Source: Chlorobium sp. (lineage in GTDB: Bacteria; Bacteroidota; Chlorobiia; Chlorobiales; Chlorobiaceae). From it: 18,148 bases of DNA. The notes beneath the pieces are model-generated. The model saw only the letters and a program-made list of their open reading frames with translations. It did no database searches and was not told where the DNA came from. The translations under genes were made by a program, and so were the position numbers. Of the stretch, positions 13,999 to 18,148 are shown one piece after another (within the stretch, counting starts at the first letter, position 1; every line of letters starts with the position of its first letter). The DNA lies in contig JANQGE010000049.1 in assembly GCA_028277485.1 (NCBI GenBank), forward strand, positions 1-18,148, written 5' to 3'.

Positions 13999-15072
13999 AT
14001 GCTCGATAAACTTGAGGCTATAAAGAACAAATACCTTCGGCTTGAAGAAAAACTTTCCAATCCGGAAGTCATCGCCGACCAGCAGCAGTTCAGAAAGATC
14101 AACAAGGATTACAGCGACCTTAAAGAGATTGTTCAGGCATACGACCAATACAAGGCCAACAGACTGCAGCTCGAAGAGGTACGCCAGATGGTTAAACAGG
14201 AAAAAGATCCTGAGATGAAGGCTCTCGCACAAACCGAACTTGAAGAACTGCAAAAACAGCAGCCGGAACTTGAGCAGCAATTGAAGCTCCTCCTGCTGCC
14301 CAAAGATGAAACCGACTCCAGAAACGTCATTATGGAGATCCGGGCCGGGACCGGGGGAGACGAAGCCGCACTTTTCGCGACAGACCTGCTGAGGATGTAC
14401 CAGCGGCTCGCCGAACGAAAAGGCTGGAAATGCGAGGTAATGACGTTCAGCGAAGCGGGCATACCGGGCGCATGCAAGGAAGCCGTGCTCAGCATCAACG
14501 GCCACGACGTGTATGGCACCATGAAGTTTGAAAGCGGCGTTCACCGTGTCCAGAGGGTACCGGAAACCGAAACCCAGGGCAGAATCCACACTTCGGCAGC
14601 AAGCGTCGCAGTGCTTCCCGAAGCCGAGGAGGTTGATATCGAGATCCGCAAGGAAGATCTGCAAATGGACACCTTCCGAAGCGGGGGAAAGGGTGGTCAG
14701 AATGTCAACAAGGTCGAGACCGCAGTCAGAATAACACATATCCCGACCGGCATCGTCGTCGCTTGCCAGGAAGAGCGGTCACAGCTGCAGAATCGCGAAC
14801 GATCGTTGAAGATGCTACGTGCCAAACTCTATGACATACAGCTTGCCGAGAAAAACAAGGAGCGCGCCGACCTCCGCCGATCAATGGTTGCTACGGGCGA
14901 CCGAAGCGCCAAGATCCGCACCTACAACTTTCCTCAATCACGGGTCACCGACCACCGTATCGGTTTTACCAGCCACGCCCTGCCCCAGATACTCGAAGGC
15001 AGTTTGGATGAAATCATAGAAGCACTTAAACTCCATGACCAGGCTATGCGCCTGCAAGAGGAGCATCAATAA
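13999..15072 (+). CDS. prfA: Peptide chain release factor 1
   Basis: Terminates translation at UAA and UAG. Length is 357 residues (family about 355-360). A coiled-coil-rich domain 1 occupies about 1-100. The codon-recognition tripeptide Pro-x-Thr is PET at 188-190 (RVPETETQGRIHTSA), placing it with RF1 rather than RF2 (SPF). The catalytic GGQ loop is GGKGGQNVNKVETA with GGQ at 232-234. The C-terminal domain is complete (SRVTDHRIGFTSH). The gene follows rseP by 30 bp and probably shares its transcript. Its TAA stop is directly followed by a repeat element. Confidence 0.98.
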   Translation: MLDKLEAIKNKYLRLEEKLSNPEVIADQQQFRKINKDYSDLKEIVQAYDQYKANRLQLEEVRQMVKQEKDPEMKALAQTELEELQKQQPELEQQLKLLLLPKDETDSRNVIMEIRAGTGGDEAALFATDLLRMYQRLAERKGWKCEVMTFSEAGIPGACKEAVLSINGHDVYGTMKFESGVHRVQRVPETETQGRIHTSAASVAVLPEAEEVDIEIRKEDLQMDTFRSGGKGGQNVNKVETAVRITHIPTGIVVACQEERSQLQNRERSLKMLRAKLYDIQLAEKNKERADLRRSMVATGDRSAKIRTYNFPQSRVTDHRIGFTSHALPQILEGSLDEIIEALKLHDQAMRLQEEHQ

Positions 15073-15074
15073 AA

Positions 15075-15215
15075 GGCACCTCTATTAATTTGTTGCGCGC
15101 CCTGATTACTTCGTTGGCCGGTGCTCGAAATCTTCATGTACTCTGTGTACACTCCGGTTTCTGTGCTCCGTCCGCCTCGTACTCAAGTTGCTCACGACAA
15201 TTAATAGAGGTTCCC
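15075..15215 (+). mobile_element. Full-length MITE-like element, type A core (about 141 bp)
   Basis: This is the longest complete copy and a useful reference. The left end is GGCACCTCTATTAATTTGT and the right end ACAATTAATAGAGGTTCCC. The type A core has hairpin TGTAC-TCTGT-GTACA (15137-15151). It fills almost the whole gap between convergent prfA and the Sel1-repeat gene, starting 2 bp after the prfA stop. It overlaps the last codons of the Sel1 gene. No clear target duplication is visible. Confidence 0.88.
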
Positions 15216-16130
15216 TTTATTTAGTTTCCGATATGCATCGCATCCTTTCTGCAATCCATTATCACATGCTTTTCTATACCACTCTTTCGCAGCTTTTTTG
15301 TCCTGCTGTACACCTTGACCATCTGCATACAAGAGACCGACATTGTACTGAGCGATAGCATTACCCTGCTTTGCAGCGAGCTTGTACCACTTCATGGCTT
15401 CTGCGTAATTCTGCTCAACACCGTGGCCGGATGCATGCATATTCCCGATACTGAGCTGTGCACTGGCAAAATTCTGCTCTGCAGCACTGCTGTACCATTT
15501 CATAGCTTCTCCATAGTCCTGTTTCACACCGTGACCGTTTGCATATAAGAGACCGACATTGTACTGGGCGACGGCGCTACCCTGTTCTGCAGCGGGCCTG
15601 TACCATTTCATGGCTTCTACGTAGTTTTGCTCAACACCATGACCGGCTGCATACATATTCCCGATACTGAGTTGTGCACCGGCATCCCCCTGTTCTGCAG
15701 CGAGTTTGTGCCACATCATAGCTTCTCCATAGTCCTGACTCACACCCCGGCCAGTTGCATGCATCAGACCGACATTGTACTGAGCGATGGCATTACCCTG
15801 CTCCGCAGCAAGCTTGTACCACTTCATGGCTTCTCCATAGTCCTGCGCAGTGCCTTGACCGATGGCATACATGTTCCCGATATTGAGTTGTGCACCGGCA
15901 TTACCCTGCTCCGCAGCGAGCCTGTACCACTTCATAGCTTCCCCATAGTCCTGACGCAAACCCTGGCCGGTTGCATGTAACAGGCCGAGATTGAACTGCG
16001 CCGGAGCATCCCCTTGTTTAGCGGCCATTTTCCATTTCTCTATCTCCTCAGGTGTTGGCTGGTCGCAGTGGGCTTTTACAGGTGCAAGTAAAATGAATGT
16101 CGTCAGTATGCTGATAAAGATGTTTTTCAT
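15201..16130 (-). CDS. Secreted Sel1-like repeat protein
   Basis: Exported solenoid protein of 309 residues, probably mediating protein-protein contacts in the periplasm; no enzyme motif is seen. A signal peptide (MKNIFISILTTFILLAPVKA) is followed by seven contiguous 36-residue Sel1-like repeats, at about 39-74, 75-110, 111-146, 147-182, 183-218, 219-254 and 255-290. Odd repeats carry AQ(F/Y)N(L/V)GL and even repeats AQL(N/S)IGNM, so the array grew in two-repeat blocks. The C-terminus has a Cys pair (KACDNGLQKGC) typical of Sel1/Hcp-like ends. The last residues (GNLY) and the stop codon are encoded by the terminal repeat of the MITE-like element at 15075-15215. The ATG has GGAG seven nucleotides upstream. 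Confidence 0.93.
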   Translation of the reverse strand: MKNIFISILTTFILLAPVKAHCDQPTPEEIEKWKMAAKQGDAPAQFNLGLLHATGQGLRQDYGEAMKWYRLAAEQGNAGAQLNIGNMYAIGQGTAQDYGEAMKWYKLAAEQGNAIAQYNVGLMHATGRGVSQDYGEAMMWHKLAAEQGDAGAQLSIGNMYAAGHGVEQNYVEAMKWYRPAAEQGSAVAQYNVGLLYANGHGVKQDYGEAMKWYSSAAEQNFASAQLSIGNMHASGHGVEQNYAEAMKWYKLAAKQGNAIAQYNVGLLYADGQGVQQDKKAAKEWYRKACDNGLQKGCDAYRKLNKGNLY

Positions 16131-16251
16131 GGTATTTCTCCGATTGCTCTACAAACACAATCCTGAACGCATTAAAAGGTACCAAAAACGGATTCTATGA
16201 AATAAACAAAAAAACAAGGCATGAACCAGACTGTTCGTCTCAAATGATCAA

Positions 16252-16375
16252 CCTAAACTGAGCGATTGCCGATCATACCGAATCTGCTTCGTTACAGGGA
16301 ACTTGCGGTAGTTCACTACAGCGGCGTTCCCTGTGCCTTATGTCTCCGGCATGTTCGACAATCGCTCAATTTAGG
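16252..16375. mobile_element. Second type of MITE-like inverted-repeat element (124 bp)
   Basis: Terminal arms of 25 bp (16252-16276 and 16351-16375), starting CCTAAACTGAGCGATTG, match at 22 of 25 positions in inverted orientation. Inside is a further nested stem, ACAGGGAAC (16294-16302) with GTTCCCTGT (16326-16334), capped by GTAG-TTCA-CTAC (16308-16319). There is no coding capacity and no clear target duplication. The sequence is unrelated to the GGGCACC family. Confidence 0.65.
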
Positions 16376-16410
16376 AATCAGATAACTTGACCCGAGTCCG
16401 ATAAGTTGTT

Positions 16411-16426
16411 AGTAAATAGAGGTAAC
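16411..16426. repeat. Solitary MITE-like terminus
   Basis: AGTAAATAGAGGTAACC resembles the right terminus ATAAATAGAGGTGCCC of the element at 5169-5260 at about 13 of 16 positions. No core or opposite end is recognisable nearby. It may be a decayed copy. Confidence 0.4.
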
Positions 16427-16443
16427 CGTTATAACGGCATCCT

Positions 16444-18036
16444 TCAGTTATCACGTTTGTTCTTGAGCTTGATGAACCAATAATCGAATATACCGGACAA
16501 CAGGATCAGTAATCCGACAATTCCCCCCACGGGAATTACCAAAATGTAAAAGCTGCCCAGTACCCCTTTGAATATCCTCCCGTTATGCAATTCGAACAGA
16601 AAATTCCAGAAGGGCATTCTGTATTGTATTTTTATCCGTTCAGGCATGACAAGGGCATTGGATATTCTGTTTCCTTCTGTATCACAAATGCCTTTATAAT
16701 GTCCCAGTATATATTCGGCGCCGTCCGGGGCGATGATATATCCGTTAACCAATGTGGATGCAGGCCTGCCGGGTTGTGCGGGGGAGTTTGATTGTAATAC
16801 GGAGATGGCGTTCTGCTCCGTGACGTTGAACCGTTCCAATCCTCCAAATGAGCCTACGAGCCAGGTTCCTGGTTTTTCTTCTTCAAATACGGTTGCACCC
16901 ATTGCAAAAATGCGTACGGGTACCTGTTTTTTTCTGAAAGGTTCATTTTCAGCGAGATTGCCGGCCCAGATTCCATCCGTGCAATCCAGTACGATCTGTT
17001 TATTCACTGAATCATACAATGCGTTGCGAATCTTCTTTTCCCAGGGATTGCTGTCTTTTATCGACGGATAATATTTTTCCGGAAGTTTACCTTTGGCAAT
17101 GATGATCATTAAGGGCGGACGCAGGAATGTTCCGGTGAAAAAAATGACAACCAGTACAACAGCCGTATACCATCCTAATTTTTTATGATTCCTGAAGAAA
17201 AAGTGCCAGCTTTTTTTGTTGCTTCGCGGTACCAAACCGTTATTTTTTTTGTATTGCCGTTTCCATTTTTTCGGATAGTACCATATGTAAAATGCGGAGA
17301 TGCACAAGAACAGCAAAACAACACCTACCGCGTCCCAGAGCAGTTTTCCAGGCAAGCCCCAGATGCTCCCGTCGTGCAGTTCAAGAAAAACCTGAATCAA
17401 GGAGATGTATTCGTCTTCGGTTGTCTTCAGGGGGACGTGCTTTGTGAATGTCAGATTTGTGTCAAGACGGGATACGTAAAAGCAGGATTTGGATATGAGT
17501 GCCAGCGTATCTTCTGCGCGTATAATTTTTACAATAGGTACGGATTTGTCCGGAATAGTTACTTTTTGCCATGCTGAATGTTCGAAGTCATACCTGAAAA
17601 GCCCATCATTGGTTGCGGCAAGCAGCAGTTGGAGTTGTTTGTTGAAAAAAAGGTGGTTGGTGCGTCTTTTCCATGCGGCTGTCGGGAACTCGCCTGCCAT
17701 AAAAGGCGAGAACTGCGTGCCGTTGTCTGTTGATCTATAGATCCCCTGGTTTCCGTAGACGATAAGTGTATCCCGGCCTTCTCCGGAATAAATAATTCCT
17801 TTAAGCGTTTTCCTGTTCCAGTTATCGGGATGGTAATGCTCTGGAACGAACCACTTCGGAACCGAGAGGTTTTTAAGTATTTCCGGATGATTCAACAGCA
17901 CTCCTGAAATCGACATCCATGTAAAGAATATCAAAAGCAGTAACCCGGGGTATTTATGTATCCATCTGCTGGTCTTGTAGAGTTTGTTTTCTGTTCTCAC
18001 CGGTTTGTGTACTTCAAAAAGCTGTCTTTGGGGCAC
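16444..18036 (-). CDS. PepSY-associated transmembrane protein with propeller-like periplasmic domains
   Basis: Inner-membrane protein of 530 residues of the PepSY_TM type; related proteins often accompany iron-siderophore uptake or metal reduction, but the role here is unknown. About four membrane helices lie near 30-49, 232-253, 287-306 and 494-518. The two halves look duplicated. Each has an N-terminal helix preceded by a His-Lys motif (WIHKYPGLL; RNHKKLGWY), a large beta-rich external domain, a Phe-x-Glu-Leu-His-(Asp/Asn)-Gly motif (FLELHDGSI; FELHNGRI) and a closing helix. STDNGTQF (102-109) is a sialidase-type Asp-box. The only usable start is GTG 18036, inside a repeat terminus; an in-frame stop lies four codons upstream. 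GC is visibly lower than in ftsH or dxr, hinting at transfer. Confidence 0.78.
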   Translation of the reverse strand: MPQRQLFEVHKPVRTENKLYKTSRWIHKYPGLLLLIFFTWMSISGVLLNHPEILKNLSVPKWFVPEHYHPDNWNRKTLKGIIYSGEGRDTLIVYGNQGIYRSTDNGTQFSPFMAGEFPTAAWKRRTNHLFFNKQLQLLLAATNDGLFRYDFEHSAWQKVTIPDKSVPIVKIIRAEDTLALISKSCFYVSRLDTNLTFTKHVPLKTTEDEYISLIQVFLELHDGSIWGLPGKLLWDAVGVVLLFLCISAFYIWYYPKKWKRQYKKNNGLVPRSNKKSWHFFFRNHKKLGWYTAVVLVVIFFTGTFLRPPLMIIIAKGKLPEKYYPSIKDSNPWEKKIRNALYDSVNKQIVLDCTDGIWAGNLAENEPFRKKQVPVRIFAMGATVFEEEKPGTWLVGSFGGLERFNVTEQNAISVLQSNSPAQPGRPASTLVNGYIIAPDGAEYILGHYKGICDTEGNRISNALVMPERIKIQYRMPFWNFLFELHNGRIFKGVLGSFYILVIPVGGIVGLLILLSGIFDYWFIKLKNKRDN

Positions 18037-18045
18037 CTCTATTTA
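18031..18045. repeat. MITE-like terminus fragment
   Basis: GGGCACCTCTATTTA is a terminal repeat directly followed by the terminus of another copy at 18046. Its complement contains GAGGTG, whose GTG (18034-18036) is the start codon of the PepSY gene. Confidence 0.75.
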
Positions 18046-18148
18046 GGGCACCTCTAAAAAGTGTCATGAGCGAGCAAAGTGTAAGGCGGACGGAGCGGAG
18101 AAACCGGAATGTACACACAGTACATGAGGATTTCGAGCACCGACCAAC
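18046..18148 (-). repeat. MITE-like repeat, type A core, cut by the window end
   Basis: It begins with terminus GGGCACCTCTAAAAAGTG and runs through the type A core with hairpin ATGTAC-TGTGT-GTACAT (read on the minus strand). Positions 18054-18148 are an inverted copy of 1-95 with two differences. Its CACCTC (18049-18054) is GAGGTG on the minus strand, 12 nt before the PepSY gene start codon. Confidence 0.85.

Larger units (their letters stand above)
16131..16443. other. Intergenic region with repeat elements
   Basis: No credible gene is seen in these 313 bp between the PepSY gene and the Sel1 gene, both on the minus strand. The region holds a 124-bp inverted-repeat element (16252-16375) and a solitary MITE-like terminus (about 16411-16426). 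Confidence 0.6.

Noticed and set aside
15201..16130. CRISPR-like or tandem DNA repeat array
   Set aside because: The 108-bp periodicity is explained by seven 36-residue Sel1 repeats in one open frame; there are no spacers.
1..18148. Circular plasmid or phage-like unit suggested by repeated ends
   Set aside because: The end repeats are inverted, not direct, and are dispersed elements. The genes are chromosomal housekeeping genes.

Overview
The window looks like the chromosome of a green sulfur bacterium (Chlorobi, near Chlorobium/Prosthecochloris). This rests on recalled similarity of the housekeeping proteins, moderate GC, sigma70-like promoters and a tRNA without an encoded CCA. It is inference and I could not check it by alignment. 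Most genes are core housekeeping genes; the unusual part is what lies between them.

Layout. 1-187: two abutting pieces of a short dispersed repeat. 191-781 (+): secreted TPR protein. 868-2549 (-): ammonium transporter amt followed by a PII protein. 2550-2961: long regulatory intergenic region. 2962-3234 (+): small RRM RNA-binding protein. 3495-8045 (-): DPS-like ferritin, SDR39U1-type epimerase, glmS and pyrF, with repeat copies between the first three. 8302-10715 (+): ftsH and acyP. 10976-11049 (-): tRNA-Val(UAC) with a clear promoter. 11220-15072 (+): dxr, rseP, prfA. 15201-16130 (-): secreted Sel1-repeat protein. 16131-16443: non-coding, with a second type of inverted-repeat element. 16444-18036 (-): PepSY-type membrane protein of lower GC. 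18031-18148: two more repeat pieces.

The most interesting signal is a family of about 90-141 bp MITE-like elements. Their ends read GGGCACCTCTATTAAT inward, and two copies carry 4-bp target duplications. Eleven whole or partial copies lie in 18 kb, essentially all between genes. They share ends but carry one of two interchangeable cores, each with its own hairpin. Their outward-reading ends contain GAGGTG, a Shine-Dalgarno-like hexamer. They appear to supply the ribosome-binding site of the TPR gene, the start codon of the PepSY gene and the stop codon of the Sel1 gene. No transposase is present, so the elements must be moved in trans or be fossil. Both window ends are inverted copies of the same element, cut where the two core types diverge, so the window is probably a contig broken at this repeat.

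Functionally, amt and the PII gene form an ammonium uptake and sensing pair. glmS, pyrF, dxr and prfA serve cell-wall precursor, pyrimidine, isoprenoid and translation needs. ftsH and rseP are inner-membrane proteases. The ferritin-like protein probably deals with iron and peroxide. The TPR, Sel1 and PepSY proteins are accessory envelope proteins of unknown specific role.
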